Positions 31,636-42,318 are shown, numbered from the stretch's first letter. The stretch is 64,000 bases of DNA from Roseivivax marinus (GCF_900109705.1 NZ_FOAI01000001.1:248001-312000); one strand, 5' to 3'. Program-made: numbers and translations. The notes: generated by a model not told the origin, from the sequence alone.

Positions 31636-32715
31636 TCAGCGCGGGCGGGCGAGGTCGAAGGCCTTGCGCATGAGCGTTGGCAGATCGGCGGGGCGAAACT
31701 CGGGCGCGGGGATGAACTCTCCGCGGCACGGCGCGCGGTCCATGGGAACCAGCGCGACCCTGAGGGTGAGGCGCAGGTGGAAATGCGTGAAGGTGTGGCG
31801 CGCTTCTTCGGACAGCGTGCGCCACTCGGCCCGGATCGGGGGCGCGTCGTCCGGAAGGGCCGCGTCGCTGGAAAACCAGTCGGTGCCGGGCCAGCCGAGC
31901 ATTCCGCCCAGAAGCCCGGTCTCGGGGCGTGTCTCGAGCAGCCACGCACCGTCCACCCGCCGCGCGAGGTAGGCGATGCCGTGGCGCGTGGGCTTGACCT
32001 TCTTCGGAGCCTTCTTCGGCAGCTCGGGCGCGGTGCCCGCGGCCCACGCGGCGCAGTCGGTGCGCCACGGACAAAGCCCGCAGGCCGGGTTCCTGGGCGT
32101 GCAGATGGTCGCGCCGAGATCCATCACCGCCTGCGCGTAGTCGCCGGGGCGCTCGGGCGGCGTGAGGGCGCGGGCGTGTTCGGTCAGGATCGGCTTGGCG
32201 GCGGGCAGCGGCGTGTGCTCGTCGTGGAGCCGCGCCATCACCCGCTCCACGTTGCCGTCCACGACCGTCTCGGGCCGGTCGAAGGCGATCGCCGACACCG
32301 CGGCGGCGGTGTAGGGGCCGACCCCCGGCAGGGACAGGAGCGCGTCGTGGCTGTCGGGAAAGATGCCCTCATGCGTCTCGGCCACGGCGCGCGCGCATTT
32401 CAGCAGGTTGCGCGCCCGGGCGTAGTAGCCGAGCCCGGCCCACGCTGCCATGACGTCGGCATCGGCCGCGGCGGCGAGGTCCGAGACGGTGGGCCAGCGG
32501 GCGGTGAACGCCTCGAAGTAGGGCTTCACGGCGGCCACGGTGGTCTGCTGGAGCATGATCTCGGAGAGCCACACGCGGTAGGGATCGGGGCGCACGCCGT
32601 CCGCGCGCGCCGCCGGCCCGGTGCGCCACGGCATGGCGCGGGCGTGGCGGTCGTACCAGTCCAGCAATTCGGCGGCGAGGCGGGGCGCGCGGGCTGTCGG
32701 CGCGGCGTCGGTCAT
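31636..32715 (-). CDS. mutY: A/G-specific adenine DNA glycosylase
   Basis: This 359-aa repair enzyme removes adenine mispaired with 8-oxoguanine. The catalytic Glu lies in WLSEIMLQQTTV, and the helix-hairpin-helix is LLSLPGVGPYTAAAV. The catalytic Asp is in FDRPETVVDGNVERV. The 4Fe-4S cluster cysteines (C-x6-C-x2-C-x5-C) are in CTPRNPACGLCPWRTDC. A C-terminal NUDIX-like domain recognises oxoG (RPETGLLGGMLGWPG). ATG 32715 gives the typical length. It is divergent from the DUF721 gene. Confidence 0.95.
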   Translation of the reverse strand: MTDAAPTARAPRLAAELLDWYDRHARAMPWRTGPAARADGVRPDPYRVWLSEIMLQQTTVAAVKPYFEAFTARWPTVSDLAAAADADVMAAWAGLGYYARARNLLKCARAVAETHEGIFPDSHDALLSLPGVGPYTAAAVSAIAFDRPETVVDGNVERVMARLHDEHTPLPAAKPILTEHARALTPPERPGDYAQAVMDLGATICTPRNPACGLCPWRTDCAAWAAGTAPELPKKAPKKVKPTRHGIAYLARRVDGAWLLETRPETGLLGGMLGWPGTDWFSSDAALPDDAPPIRAEWRTLSEEARHTFTHFHLRLTLRVALVPMDRAPCRGEFIPAPEFRPADLPTLMRKAFDLARPR

Positions 32716-32850
32716 CGAGGCTCCGGGACCAGTGGGTCGGGCGCGCGGTTGCGCGCTCACGCAGGGGTGACGATCTCATGATGCGGCGCGGGCAGGGGTG
32801 GTGCCCGCGCCGCAAGCCACTAGAATGGCAATACGGAAGGGGATGCAACC

Positions 32851-33366
32851 ATGGCAGAGCGCCGCACCACCACCTACGGCTTCACCCGGACCTCGAGCCT
32901 GTTGCAGGCCCGGATCCGGCAGGCGTCGGAGACCCGTGGCTTCGCGCAGAGCCGGGTGCTGACCCACTGGCCCGAGATCGCGGGCCCGCAGATCGCGGCG
33001 ATCTGCCGCCCGGTCGAGATCGGCTATTCCCGCGGCGGCTTCGGCGCGACGCTGACGCTGCTGACCACCGGGGCCAACGCGCCGATGCTCGAGATGGAGC
33101 GCGAACGCCTGCGCGAGCGCGTGAACCAGGTCTACGGCTACACCGCGATCGCCCGCATCCGCATCACCCAGACCGCCGCCACCGGCTTTGCCGAGGGGCA
33201 GGCTGACTTCGTCCATCGCAGGGCCGCCGCCGAGGAGCGCCCGCCGTCGCCCGAGCACAAGCGCGCCGCCGAGGCGACCACCGAGGGCGTGGGCGACAGC
33301 GGCCTGCGCGCGGCGCTCGAGCGGCTGACGCTGAACCGTCTCGCCAAAGAGGGGCGCGACGGATAG
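32851..33366 (+). CDS. DUF721 (DciA-like) family protein
   Basis: This 171-aa product has the DUF721 core at residues about 10-100 (LLQARIRQASETRGFAQSRV, THWPEIAGPQIAAICRPVEI), followed by a charged disordered tail. DciA proteins of this family load or interact with the replicative helicase in bacteria lacking DnaC; the role here is inferred from that. It lies between mutY (divergent) and the DsbA-like gene (same strand, 66 bases). Confidence 0.8.
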   Translation: MAERRTTTYGFTRTSSLLQARIRQASETRGFAQSRVLTHWPEIAGPQIAAICRPVEIGYSRGGFGATLTLLTTGANAPMLEMERERLRERVNQVYGYTAIARIRITQTAATGFAEGQADFVHRRAAAEERPPSPEHKRAAEATTEGVGDSGLRAALERLTLNRLAKEGRDG

Positions 33367-33432
33367 GCGCGGGCCGCGCGTAGAAGATTTCGATACCCGA
33401 AAGACCCGACACCGGATCATCAGGAGGCCGAC

Positions 33433-34167
33433 TTGGCACAGACACGGATCATCTCCACCGCGGCGCTGGCCGCCGCTTTCGCAGCTGGCGGAGCCTGGTT
33501 CTTCGCCCCCGCAGGCGGGCCGGACATGACGCTGCCCGGCGCCGCCTCGGCGCAGACGGCGGATGACGCGCAGGACAGCGCGGACGCGGAAGCCTCTGCC
33601 GGCGATGAGTCCGCCGAGAGCGCGCCGTCCGGCGAGGTGAAGGACATGATGCTGGGGTCGGCGGACGCGCCGGTGGAGGTGATCGAGTACGCCTCCTACA
33701 CGTGCCCGCATTGCGGCAACTTCCACGACACGGTCTACGACCAGCTCAAGGAAAACTACATCGACACCGACAAGATCTCGTTCACCTACCGCGAGGTCTA
33801 CTTCGACAAGTACGGGATGTGGGCGTCGATGATCGCACGCTGCGGCGACGACACCGACCGCTTCTTCGGCATCACGGACATGCTCTACGACAGCCAGGAA
33901 AGCTGGACCCGCGCGGGCTCGGAGGCCGAGATCGCCGACGAGCTTCGCAAGATCGGCCGGCTGGCCGGGATCGACAACGAGCAGCTTGAAGCGTGCATGA
34001 CCGACGGCGAGAAGCTGCGCTCGCTTGTCGAATGGTACCAGACCAACGCCGAAGAGGACGACGTCACCTCGACGCCGACCTTCATCATCGACGGCGAGAA
34101 GTACTCGAACATGAATTACGAGGACTTCTCGGCCATCCTCGACGAGAAGCTCGCGGAGGCCGAGTGA
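33433..34167 (+). CDS. DsbA family thiol-disulfide oxidoreductase
   Basis: The product has 244 aa, starting at TTG 33433 behind a perfect AGGAGG. A signal sequence or anchor (RIISTAALAAAFAAGGAWFF) and an Asp/Ala/Ser-rich linker precede a thioredoxin-fold domain. The active site is ASYTCPHCGNFH (CPHC), and the cis-proline loop is TSTPTFIIDGEKY. A helical insert between them is typical of DsbA/BdbD. It would act in periplasmic disulfide formation. Its stop codon overlaps the GTG start of the CoA-transferase gene (GTGA). Confidence 0.9.
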   Translation: MAQTRIISTAALAAAFAAGGAWFFAPAGGPDMTLPGAASAQTADDAQDSADAEASAGDESAESAPSGEVKDMMLGSADAPVEVIEYASYTCPHCGNFHDTVYDQLKENYIDTDKISFTYREVYFDKYGMWASMIARCGDDTDRFFGITDMLYDSQESWTRAGSEAEIADELRKIGRLAGIDNEQLEACMTDGEKLRSLVEWYQTNAEEDDVTSTPTFIIDGEKYSNMNYEDFSAILDEKLAEAE

Positions 34168-35288
34168 CCGTCTCTGCACCACGCGGCCCTCTCGAGGGGC
34201 TGAAAGTCGTCGAACTGGCGCGCATCCTGGCCGGCCCCTGGGCCGGTCAGACGCTGTCGGACCTGGGCGCCGAGGTCATCAAGGTCGAGGCGCCGCAGGG
34301 CGACGACACCCGCCGCTGGGGCCCGCCCTTCGTCGAGCGCGAGGGCGACACCAGCGCCGCCTATTTCCACTCGTGCAACCGCGGCAAGCGCTCCGTGGTC
34401 ATCGACCTGGCCTCCGAGGCGGGGCAGGCCGAGCTGCACGAGCTGGTCGCCGGGGCCGACATCCTGATCGAGAACTTCAAGGTCGGCGGCCTGCGCAAGT
34501 ACGGCGCCGACTACGAGACGCTGAGCGGGGTGAACCCGCGGCTGATCTACTGCTCGATAACGGGATTCGGACAGGATGGACCCTACGCGCACCGGGCCGG
34601 CTACGATTACATCATCCAGGGCATGTCCGGGCTGATGTCGATCACCGGCGATCCCGAGGGCCAGCCGCAGCGCGCGGGCGTCGCGGTCACGGACCTGTTC
34701 ACCGGGCTCTACTCGGTGGCGGGCATCCTCGCCGCGCTGCACCAGCGCGAGCGCACGGGCAAGGGTCAGCACCTCGACATGGCGCTGCTCGACTGCGCGG
34801 TAGCGGCCACGGCGAACCAGTCCCTGAACTATCTCTCGACCGGCACGCCGCCGGGGCGGACCGGGAACTATCACCCGAATCTCGCGCCCTACCAGGTGTT
34901 CGACTGCTCGGACGGGTTCATCATCGTGGCCACCGGAAACGATCCGCAATACCAGCGGTTCTGCCGCCTGCTGGGCCTGCCCGAGATGGCCGTCGCGCCC
35001 GAGTTCCTGACCAACGCCGACCGGATCGCCAACCGCACCGAGCTGACGGCGCGGCTGACCGAGGCGACGCTGCGCATGACGAAGGCCGAGCTTCTGGCGG
35101 CCTGCGAGGCCGAGGGCGTGCCCGCCGGGCCGATCAACGACATGGCCGAGGTCATGGCAGACCCGCAGGTCATCGCGCGCGGCCTTCAGATCGCGCCCGA
35201 GGGGCTGCCCGGAGTGCGGGCTCCGTTCCGCTTTTCGGATGCCGAGCTGGTCACCGACCGTCCCGCGCCCAAGCTCGGCGCGGGCTGA
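34164..35288 (+). CDS. CaiB/BaiF CoA-transferase family protein (class III)
   Basis: The product has 374 aa from GTG 34164, coupled to the upstream gene by a 4-base overlap. Family III CoA-transferases move CoA between carboxylic acids through an aspartyl-CoA intermediate. Visible motifs are VVELARILAGPWAGQTLSDL, GADILIENFKVGGLRKYGAD, ITGFGQDGPYAHRAGYDYII, the active-site Asp region GQHLDMALLDCAVAATANQ, and GVPAGPINDMAEVMADPQV. The substrate acid is not predictable from sequence. Confidence 0.9.
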   Translation: MTVSAPRGPLEGLKVVELARILAGPWAGQTLSDLGAEVIKVEAPQGDDTRRWGPPFVEREGDTSAAYFHSCNRGKRSVVIDLASEAGQAELHELVAGADILIENFKVGGLRKYGADYETLSGVNPRLIYCSITGFGQDGPYAHRAGYDYIIQGMSGLMSITGDPEGQPQRAGVAVTDLFTGLYSVAGILAALHQRERTGKGQHLDMALLDCAVAATANQSLNYLSTGTPPGRTGNYHPNLAPYQVFDCSDGFIIVATGNDPQYQRFCRLLGLPEMAVAPEFLTNADRIANRTELTARLTEATLRMTKAELLAACEAEGVPAGPINDMAEVMADPQVIARGLQIAPEGLPGVRAPFRFSDAELVTDRPAPKLGAG

Positions 35289-35297
35289 GGAACCGCG

Positions 35298-35332
35298 CCG
35301 CCCGCGCAAGGTCGTTCTCGACGCGCGGGCGG
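35298..35332. repeat. Inverted repeat after the CoA-transferase gene (possible terminator)
   Basis: CCGCCCGCGC (35298-35307) and GCGCGGGCGG (35323-35332) can pair with a 15-base loop. The nearest T-run (TTTTTT, 35345-35350) is 12 bases further on, so termination is only possible, not clear. Nothing else is seen in the 275 bases up to 35563, which must hold the aminotransferase promoter. Confidence 0.3.
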
Positions 35333-35563
35333 TGGCCCTTCCCCGTTTTTTCGGGGCCCCCGGGCAGGGCAGGGGGGATAAGTCCCTGCAATCGTTGACC
35401 TCGTGTGCTGGTCCCCTCGCGGAAATTTCCTGCGCGGCTTGCGACCTTCCTGCCACAGCGTGGCGCTTCGGCACCTCTTGTCTGGACGGATGGCCTGTGG
35501 CGGCGCTATCGTGACGCCCAATGACGGGGCGCCAACGACCCCGCGACCGAGGCAGTTACAGCA

Positions 35564-36739
35564 ATGTTCCCCGAGCGGTTTTCAACCCTCCCGGCTTACG
35601 CGTTCCCGCGTCTGCGTGCGCTTCTCGATGCGCACGAGGCGGGTGGACCGGTCGTGCACATGACCATCGGCGAGCCCAAGCACGGGTTTCCGCCGTGGAT
35701 CTTGGACGTGATCGCGGACCATGCCGAGGGATTCGGCCGCTACCCCGTGAACGAGGGTACGCCCGAGCTTCTGGAGGCGATCGGCGCGTGGGTCGCGCGG
35801 CGCTACGGCGTGACGCTCGACCCCGCGACTCAGGTCATGGCGCTCAACGGCACGCGCGAGGGGCTCTACAACGCCGCCATGGCGCTTTGCCCGGAAGAGA
35901 AGGGCGATAAGCGCCCGGTCATCCTGTCGCCGAATCCGTTCTACCAGGTCTACGCGGTCGCGGCCCTGTCGGTCGCCGCCGAGCCGGTGTTCGTCAACGC
36001 GACCGAGGAGACGGGCCACCTGCCGGACTACGAAAGCCTGCCGGCCGACGTTCTCGACCGCACGGCGCTGGCCTACATCTGCTCGCCCGCGAATCCGCAA
36101 GGGGCCGTCGCCGACCGCGACTACTGGACCCGGCTGATCGCGCTGGCCGAGCGGCACGATTTCCGCATCCTCGCGGACGAGTGCTATTCCGAGATCTACC
36201 GCGACACGCCGCCCGTGGGCGCGCTTCAGGTCGCGCAGGAGATGGGCGCCGATCCAGAGCGGGTCGTGGTGTTCCATTCGCTGTCGAAGCGGTCGAACCT
36301 GCCGGGCCTGCGCTCGGGTTTCGTCGCGGGCGGACCCGAGAGCATCGCGCGGATGCGCCAGCTTCGGGCCTATTCGGGCGCGCCGCTGCCGTTGCCGCTT
36401 CAGCACGCGGCCGCGGCGGTCTGGGCCGAAGAGACCCACGTGGAGGAGAATCGCGCCCTCTACGCCGAGAAATATGCGGACGCGGATCGCATCCTCGGGC
36501 ACGTTCCGGGCTATCACAGCCCGCAGGCGGGGTTCTTCCTGTGGCTGCCGGTGGACGATGGCGAGGAGGCGGCGCTGAAACTCTGGCGCGAGACCGGCGT
36601 GCGGGTGCTGCCCGGCGCCTACCTGTCGCGGGACACCGCGGCGGGCAATCCGGGAAAGGGATACATCCGCGTGGCGCTCGTCGCCCCGCGGGTCGAGACG
36701 GCGGACGGCCTGACGCGGCTGGCCGGCTGTCTCTACTGA
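35564..36739 (+). CDS. dapC: Class I/II aminotransferase, probable N-succinyldiaminopimelate aminotransferase
   Basis: This 391-aa PLP enzyme shows [20 protein letters not shown] at the start, [20 protein letters not shown], and [20 protein letters not shown] (phosphate-binding region). [18 protein letters not shown] and [19 protein letters not shown] (PLP Asp and Tyr) follow. The Schiff-base lysine is in [20 protein letters not shown]. The [14 protein letters not shown] and SKRSNLPG patterns fit the DapC group of lysine biosynthesis. Substrate assignment within the fold is by resemblance. It lies 40 bases upstream of ftsK. Confidence 0.85.
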   Translation: MFPERFSTLPAYAFPRLRALLDAHEAGGPVVHMTIGEPKHGFPPWILDVIADHAEGFGRYPVNEGTPELLEAIGAWVARRYGVTLDPATQVMALNGTREGLYNAAMALCPEEKGDKRPVILSPNPFYQVYAVAALSVAAEPVFVNATEETGHLPDYESLPADVLDRTALAYICSPANPQGAVADRDYWTRLIALAERHDFRILADECYSEIYRDTPPVGALQVAQEMGADPERVVVFHSLSKRSNLPGLRSGFVAGGPESIARMRQLRAYSGAPLPLPLQHAAAAVWAEETHVEENRALYAEKYADADRILGHVPGYHSPQAGFFLWLPVDDGEEAALKLWRETGVRVLPGAYLSRDTAAGNPGKGYIRVALVAPRVETADGLTRLAGCLY

Positions 36740-36779
36740 CGAACCGACACGAGAGAAAAGACCGATCAAGAGGCGAGGC

Positions 36780-39700
36780 ATGGCATATCAGGCTCGGGGG
36801 CGGGACCCTCTCTTCGACACCGACATGGCGAACGCGCTCGAACGGCGCGGCAAGGAGCTTCTGGGGCTCGCGCTGGTCGTCGTCGGCCTGATGGCGGCGG
36901 CGATGCTGGGCTCCTACACGCCCGACGATCCGTCGTGGATGTCGGCCACCGACGCGGCGATCCAGAACTGGATGGGCCGGATCGGGGCCTCGGTCGCCGC
37001 GCCGCTGGTGATGATCTTCGGTGCGGGCAACTGGATCCTGCCGCTGTTGCTGGTGGGCTGGGGCCTGCGCTTCGTGACCCATCGCGGCGAGGAGCGCGCG
37101 CTGGGCCGGGTGATCTTTTTGCCGATCTGGTGGGCGGTTGCGTCGATCTACGCCGCGGGCCTGACGGCCGGTCCGGAGTGGGGGCACTCCTTCGGGCTGG
37201 GTGGACTCTTCGGGGACGTGGCGATGGGTTCGGCCATGGGAATGCTGCCGTTCGGCGCGGGCTTCAGCCTGACGCTGGTGACGGTCCTGGCCTTTGCCGG
37301 CGTGCTGGTCGTGGGCGCGTTCGTGCTGGGCTTCACCCGCGCCGAGCTGAGCCAGGCGGGCCGATTCGTGATGCTGGCGCTGGTCATGGCGTACGCCGCC
37401 GTGGTGCGCCTTCTGGGGCAGGGCGCCTCGGGCGCGGCGCAGGGGGCAAGCGCCATGCGTGCGGCCCATGCCGATCGCCGCGCGCGCCGCATCGCCGAAG
37501 CCGAGGACGACCGCGCCTGGGCCGAGGCACAGGAGCCTTCGCTCGGCCGCACCGCCGCGGCCGCCGCCCCGGCGCCGCGCGTGCGCCGCTCGGCCCGGAT
37601 CGAGCCGGAGCCCGAGGTCGAGGTGGTCGAGGACGACTACGATGACTGGGACGCGGCGCCCGAACCCGCGCCGCGTGGCGGCTTGCTGTCGCGGGTGCCC
37701 GGCCTGATGCGCTTTGGCGGGGGCGGTGACCGCGCGGTCGCCGACGAGGCCGACGACCTGCCGTTGCCCGAACTGGTGGAAGAGGCGTTCGACGAGGTCG
37801 ATGCGCCCGCCGACGACCGCGTGCAGGCCAAGATCGCCGACGCCATCCGTGCCCGCCTGCGCGCCACGCCGCAGGCCCGCGTCGCGACGGACACGCCGCT
37901 GACCCGTGGCCGGGGCCGCCGTCCCGATCCGCTGATCGCGGACCTCTCGCCGCGCCGCCAGCGCGCCGAGCCGCCGCTGACCGCCGAGCCGGGCACCGTC
38001 GAGACCCGCCGCGAGCCAGTCCTGACCGCGCCCGCGCGGGCGGCTGCCGCCGAGCCGCGTCCGCAGGCGCAGCCGGTCGCCGCGCGTCGCGCCTCGGCCG
38101 CCGCACCGATGACCCACGTGGAGCCGGAAGACGATTACGACATCGCGAACCCGGTCGAGGAAGAGGCCTTCGAGGCCGACGCTCCGCAGGCCGGCCGCCT
38201 GCTGCGCCGCTCGGGCGCACCGGCGCCGGCCGAGCCCGCGGTGCCGGAGTTCGACGACGGCTACGACGACGAGGACGACGATGCGGTCGCCGCCTTTGCC
38301 GCCGCCGAGGCCGAGGCAGCCCCCGCGCCGCGCCCGCAGGTGCCGGTCGCGCCTCAGAAGAAGGTCGTGCAGCAGGCTGCGCCGAAGCCGGTGCAGCCCT
38401 CGAAACGCGCCCAGGAAGAAGCCGAGCCGCGTCTGCAGTTCGAGGAAAACGCCGAGGCGTTCGAATTGCCGCCGCTCTCTCTCCTGATGAACCCCGACCG
38501 GATCCAGCGTCATCACCTCAGCGACGAGGCGCTGGAAGAGAACGCGCGGATGCTCGAGAACGTGCTCGACGACTACGGCGTGAAGGGCGAGATCGTGTCG
38601 GTCCGTCCCGGCCCCGTGGTCACCATGTACGAGCTGGAGCCGGCGCCGGGTCTCAAGGCGAGCCGCGTGATCGGACTCGCCGATGACATCGCGCGGTCGA
38701 TGTCGGCGCTGTCCGCGCGTGTCTCGACCGTGCCGGGCCGGTCGGTGATCGGCATCGAGCTTCCCAACGACAACCGCGAGATGGTGTCGTTCCGCGAAAT
38801 CCTGTCGTCGCGCGAATACGGCGACGGCAACGCCAAGCTGCCGCTGGCGCTCGGCAAGGACATCGGGGGTGATCCGCTGGTCGCCAACCTCGCCAAGATG
38901 CCGCACCTGCTGATCGCGGGCACGACAGGCTCGGGCAAGTCGGTGGCGATCAACACCATGATCCTGTCGCTGCTCTACAAGCTGACGCCCGAGGACCTGC
39001 GCCTCGTGATGATCGACCCGAAGATGCTGGAACTGTCGGTCTACGACGGCATCCCGCACCTGCTGTCGCCGGTGGTGACCGACCCCAAGAAGGCGGTCGT
39101 GGCGCTCAAGTGGGTCGTCGGCGAGATGGAGGACCGCTACCGCAAGATGTCCAAGATGGGCGTGCGGAACATCGACGGCTACAACGGCCGGGTCGAGGAT
39201 GCGCTTCGGAAGGGCGAGATGTTCTCGCGGACGGTCCAGACGGGCTTTGACGACGAGACCGGCGATCCGGTGTTCGAAACCGAAGAGATCGAACCCAAGA
39301 AGATGCCCTACATCGTCGTCATCGTCGACGAGATGGCCGACCTGATGATGGTCGCGGGCAAGGAGATCGAGGCCTGCATCCAGCGACTTGCGCAGATGGC
39401 GCGGGCGTCGGGCATCCACCTCATCATGGCGACGCAGCGCCCGTCGGTGGACGTCATCACCGGCACGATCAAGGCCAACTTCCCGACGCGGATTTCCTTC
39501 CAGGTGACGTCGAAGATCGACTCGCGGACCATTCTTGGCGAGATGGGCGCCGAGCAGCTTCTGGGCATGGGCGACATGCTCTACATGGCCGGCGGGGCGA
39601 AGATCACCCGCTGCCACGGGCCGTTCTGCTCGGACGAAGAGGTCGAGGAGGTGGTGAACCACCTCAAGGCCTTCGGCCCGCCCGCCTACGTGGGCGGCGT

Positions 39701-39974
39701 CGTGGAGGGGCCCGAGGAAGAGAAGGCCAGCGACATCGACGCGGTGCTCGGCCTCAACACCGGGGGCAACACCGGCGGCGAGGATGCGCTCTACGACCAG
39801 GCGGTGGCGATCGTCATCAAGGACCGCAAGTGCTCGACCTCCTACATCCAGCGCAAGCTGGGGATCGGCTACAACAAGGCCGCGCGACTGGTGGAGCAGA
39901 TGGAGGACGAGAACGTCGTCTCCTCGGCCAACCACGTCGGCAAGCGCGAAATCCTGGTGCCGGAGCCGCAATAG
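36780..39974 (+). CDS. ftsK: DNA translocase FtsK
   Basis: This 1064-aa divisome DNA pump is anchored by four N-terminal membrane helices (residues about 25-210, e.g. [20 protein letters not shown]). A long acidic/Pro/Ala linker (about 230-560) follows. The motor domain has Walker A at about 714 ([16 protein letters not shown]), Walker B at about 844 ([14 protein letters not shown]) and [20 protein letters not shown]. The C-terminal winged-helix gamma domain ([40 protein letters not shown]) reads KOPS sites and activates XerCD. A terminator follows. Confidence 0.97.
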   Translation: MAYQARGRDPLFDTDMANALERRGKELLGLALVVVGLMAAAMLGSYTPDDPSWMSATDAAIQNWMGRIGASVAAPLVMIFGAGNWILPLLLVGWGLRFVTHRGEERALGRVIFLPIWWAVASIYAAGLTAGPEWGHSFGLGGLFGDVAMGSAMGMLPFGAGFSLTLVTVLAFAGVLVVGAFVLGFTRAELSQAGRFVMLALVMAYAAVVRLLGQGASGAAQGASAMRAAHADRRARRIAEAEDDRAWAEAQEPSLGRTAAAAAPAPRVRRSARIEPEPEVEVVEDDYDDWDAAPEPAPRGGLLSRVPGLMRFGGGGDRAVADEADDLPLPELVEEAFDEVDAPADDRVQAKIADAIRARLRATPQARVATDTPLTRGRGRRPDPLIADLSPRRQRAEPPLTAEPGTVETRREPVLTAPARAAAAEPRPQAQPVAARRASAAAPMTHVEPEDDYDIANPVEEEAFEADAPQAGRLLRRSGAPAPAEPAVPEFDDGYDDEDDDAVAAFAAAEAEAAPAPRPQVPVAPQKKVVQQAAPKPVQPSKRAQEEAEPRLQFEENAEAFELPPLSLLMNPDRIQRHHLSDEALEENARMLENVLDDYGVKGEIVSVRPGPVVTMYELEPAPGLKASRVIGLADDIARSMSALSARVSTVPGRSVIGIELPNDNREMVSFREILSSREYGDGNAKLPLALGKDIGGDPLVANLAKMPHLLIAGTTGSGKSVAINTMILSLLYKLTPEDLRLVMIDPKMLELSVYDGIPHLLSPVVTDPKKAVVALKWVVGEMEDRYRKMSKMGVRNIDGYNGRVEDALRKGEMFSRTVQTGFDDETGDPVFETEEIEPKKMPYIVVIVDEMADLMMVAGKEIEACIQRLAQMARASGIHLIMATQRPSVDVITGTIKANFPTRISFQVTSKIDSRTILGEMGAEQLLGMGDMLYMAGGAKITRCHGPFCSDEEVEEVVNHLKAFGPPAYVGGVVEGPEEEKASDIDAVLGLNTGGNTGGEDALYDQAVAIVIKDRKCSTSYIQRKLGIGYNKAARLVEQMEDENVVSSANHVGKREILVPEPQ

Positions 39975-40003
39975 GGGCCGGCCGTGCATGTTCGAACGGG
40001 GAG

Positions 40004-40031
40004 GGGCGGTCCGGAGCGGGCCGCCCTTTTT
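40004..40031 (+). terminator. Rho-independent terminator after ftsK
   Basis: GGGCGGTCCG (40004-40013) pairs with CGGGCCGCCC (40017-40026), including one G-T pair, followed by five T. The remaining sequence to 40382, about 350 bases, shows no convincing gene. Confidence 0.88.
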
Positions 40032-40382
40032 CGTTCGCCTCCGCGAGGGAGCCGCCCCCGCGTCGGAGCGGTGTGTGCCTGGTCTGATGGCGGCTGGGGA
40101 TGCTCTGCCCCGTGTTGGTCAGGCAGAGCCTGCGACTGGTCGTTCGCCCACCTATGTTCAGCGGAGGGCCCGCGCCGGACCGTGGGCTGGCGCGGACGCC
40201 GTGCGGGGCCCGCGCTTTATCCAGACCAAGTCACTCCGACACCCGAACGCAGCGCGCGGGTGACAAGGCGCCGGCCCGGCGGGCCCTGCGCCCCTTGTTC
40301 CGGGCCGGGTGCGTCCACACGGCTTCGGCGCGTCGAGTATCCCCCGCCGGAACAACCCTGTTCACAAACGCGTTCCGGGCGC

Positions 40383-41018
40383 ATGTCAGCGACCTCCGCC
40401 TCCCCCGACCGGAAACGAGAACGGCAGCCCGGCCGACGGGCCGTGGAGGGCGTGCTCGACAGGCTCAAGGCGCGGATGGAGGAAGGCGACGACGAAGCGG
40501 TGACCATCGGCGACGCGGTGGAGGCGATCGGGACGCGGGGCTTTGGGCCGGTGTTCCTTGCCCTCGCGCTTCTGGTGGCGAGCCCGTTCGGCGGAATCCC
40601 CACGGTGCCCACGATCTTCGCCGCGATGCTGGCGATCCTCGCGGGGCAGATGGTGATCGGGCGGCAGAGCCTCTACGTGCCGGGCATCTTCGCGCGCCGC
40701 GAGGTGCCGGGAAAGCGGGTCGCCAAGGGCGTGGACTGGCTGCGGCCGATCGCGCAACGCATGGACCGCTGGTTCGGGCGCCGGCTGGTGGTGATGACCT
40801 CGGACCCGGCGCGACGACTCGCGGGGGTGGTCATCATGGCCCTCTGCGTGACGGTGCCGCCGCTCGAATTCGTGCCCTTCGCCTCGGCGATCCCGATGAC
40901 CGGCATCGCGCTTTTCGGCCTCGCGATCACGGCGCGTGACGGGCTGTTGATGATGCTCGCCTTCGCCGCCGCGGCGGCCGCCTTGATCGGCGGGCCGTGG
41001 CTGCTTTTATCCAACTGA
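40383..41018 (+). CDS. exoD: Exopolysaccharide synthesis ExoD family membrane protein
   Basis: The product has 211 aa from ATG 40383. The ExoD pattern is visible: VEGVLDRLKARMEEGDDEAV, AIGTRGFGPVFLALALLVAS, PFGGIPTVPTIFAAMLAILA, VPGIFARREVPGKRVAKGVD, then hydrophobic C-terminal segments (VVIMALCVTVPPLEFVPFAS; PMTGIALFGLAITARDGLLM). ExoD affects exopolysaccharide production in rhizobia, with an unknown biochemical role. The ribosome site is weak. It precedes lolA by 72 bases. Confidence 0.85.
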   Translation: MSATSASPDRKRERQPGRRAVEGVLDRLKARMEEGDDEAVTIGDAVEAIGTRGFGPVFLALALLVASPFGGIPTVPTIFAAMLAILAGQMVIGRQSLYVPGIFARREVPGKRVAKGVDWLRPIAQRMDRWFGRRLVVMTSDPARRLAGVVIMALCVTVPPLEFVPFASAIPMTGIALFGLAITARDGLLMMLAFAAAAAALIGGPWLLLSN

Positions 41019-41090
41019 AACCCGTTGCTATCGCCTAGCGGCGGCCTTTCCGTCACAAACGGACGGACCAAAACGAGGAGAGACCACACG

Positions 41091-41687
41091 ATGCGAGTCG
41101 CACAGACCCTTGCCGCCGCAGCCCTCGCCGCGCTGACCGCGCTGCCCGCGAGCGCGGCGCAACTGTCGCTTGGACAGGTGTCGAACTACCTGAACCAGCT
41201 CAGCTCGGCCACGAGCGGCTTCACCCAGGTGAACGGCGACGGCACGATCTCCAAGGGCACCGTCTACATGCAGCGCCCCGGCAAGGTGCGGTTCGAGTAC
41301 GATCCGCCCGAAGAGGCGCTGGTCATGGCCAACAACGGAACCGTGGTGATCTTCGACCGCAAGGTGAACGCCGCGCCCGAGACCTATCCGCTGAGCCAGA
41401 CACCGCTGTCGATCATCCTTGACCGGAACGTGAACCTCGGCCGGGCCAACATGGTGACGAACCACTCCTACGACGGCACCGCGACGACGGTCACCGCGCA
41501 GGATCCGCGGAACCCGCAATACGGCACGATCCAGATGAAGTTCACCGACAACCCGGTGGAGCTGCGCCAGTGGATCATCAACGACAGCAACGGCTCGTCG
41601 ACGACCGTGATCCTTCAGGGGCTTCAGCCCGCGCAGATCAACTCGGGCAAGTTCAACGTCCGGGGCGAGATCGCCCGCCGCGACTGA
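41091..41687 (+). CDS. lolA: LolA family outer-membrane lipoprotein carrier protein
   Basis: This 198-aa periplasmic chaperone ferries lipoproteins from the inner membrane to LolB or the outer membrane. It has a signal peptide (MRVAQTLAAAALAALTALPA, ending ASA). LolA features include VSNYLNQLSSATSGFTQVNG, GTVYMQRPGKVRFEYDPPEE and VMANNGTVVIFDRKVN. AGGAGAGACC precedes ATG 41091. The position downstream of ftsK is common (ftsK-lolA), here with exoD in between. Confidence 0.92.
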   Translation: MRVAQTLAAAALAALTALPASAAQLSLGQVSNYLNQLSSATSGFTQVNGDGTISKGTVYMQRPGKVRFEYDPPEEALVMANNGTVVIFDRKVNAAPETYPLSQTPLSIILDRNVNLGRANMVTNHSYDGTATTVTAQDPRNPQYGTIQMKFTDNPVELRQWIINDSNGSSTTVILQGLQPAQINSGKFNVRGEIARRD

Positions 41688-41696
41688 TCGTGCATG

Positions 41697-41725
41697 GCCG
41701 GCCCGGGGATAGCCCCCGGACCGGC
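41697..41725. terminator. Hairpin between convergent lolA and transglycosylase genes
   Basis: GCCGG-C-CCGGGG and CCCCGG-A-CCGGC form an 11-bp stem with one C-A mismatch. There is no T-run on either side. The site is centred between two convergent genes, so it may end both transcripts. Confidence 0.4.
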
Positions 41726-41733
41726 GCATATGC

Positions 41734-42318
41734 TCAGCGGCAGCGCACCAGCTGCGCCTGGTACATGGCGGCGCGGCTGTTCACCTTGTCGGCCACCCGC
41801 ACCAGCCAGGCCTTCTGGTTGTAGCTCCCGCGGGAAAAGCCAGTCCGGCCCTCGTGATAGGCGAGGTACTGGTTGCGGGCGTCCCAGAGCGAGATGCCGA
41901 GGCTGTCGCGGGACTTCACCATGTACCAGCCCATGAAGTCTGTCGCGTCGTCGATGCGGTCCCGCCGCGTGCGGCGGCCGCCTTGCTGGTCCTGGTATTC
42001 CTCCCACGTGCCGTCGAGGGCTTGGGAGTAGCCGAAGGCCGAGCTTTGCCGGCCGATCGGAATGACGCCGAGGGAGTAGCGGAACGGGGTCCGCGCATCG
42101 CCGTCGAATTTGGATTCCTGGTGAATCGTCGCCATCTGGACGTGCACGGGCACGCCCCATTTGCGTTCCACGCGCTTGAAGGCGCGGTAATATTCGGGCC
42201 GCTCGCGGATGATCGCGCAGGCGTCGTCCAGGTTGCTGCGGGGGGGCGCATCGTAGCCCCCGCCACCGCAGGACGCCGCCAGCAGCACGATGACCAGAGC
42301 GCGAAGGGAAGGTTTCAT
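41734..42318 (-). CDS. Lytic transglycosylase-like lipoprotein
   Basis: The product has 194 aa. The signal sequence ends in a lipobox (ALVIVLLAASC, lipid-modified Cys17). The SLT-like domain has the catalytic Glu in VQMATIHQESKFDGDARTPF and the following SAFGYSQALDGTWEEYQDQQ (family: GlmQlmp.ta). DARNQYLAYHEGRTGFSRGS follows. It would cleave peptidoglycan glycan strands at the outer membrane's inner face. It is divergent from hspQ and convergent with lolA. Confidence 0.88.
   Translation of the reverse strand: MKPSLRALVIVLLAASCGGGGYDAPPRSNLDDACAIIRERPEYYRAFKRVERKWGVPVHVQMATIHQESKFDGDARTPFRYSLGVIPIGRQSSAFGYSQALDGTWEEYQDQQGGRRTRRDRIDDATDFMGWYMVKSRDSLGISLWDARNQYLAYHEGRTGFSRGSYNQKAWLVRVADKVNSRAAMYQAQLVRCR

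Noticed and set aside
35994..39989. Very long minus-strand open frame (over 1300 codons) opposite dapC and ftsK
   Set aside because: It is a GC-driven antisense frame. Its translation is a His/Arg/Asp-rich string without domains, while the plus strand encodes clear DapC and FtsK proteins.
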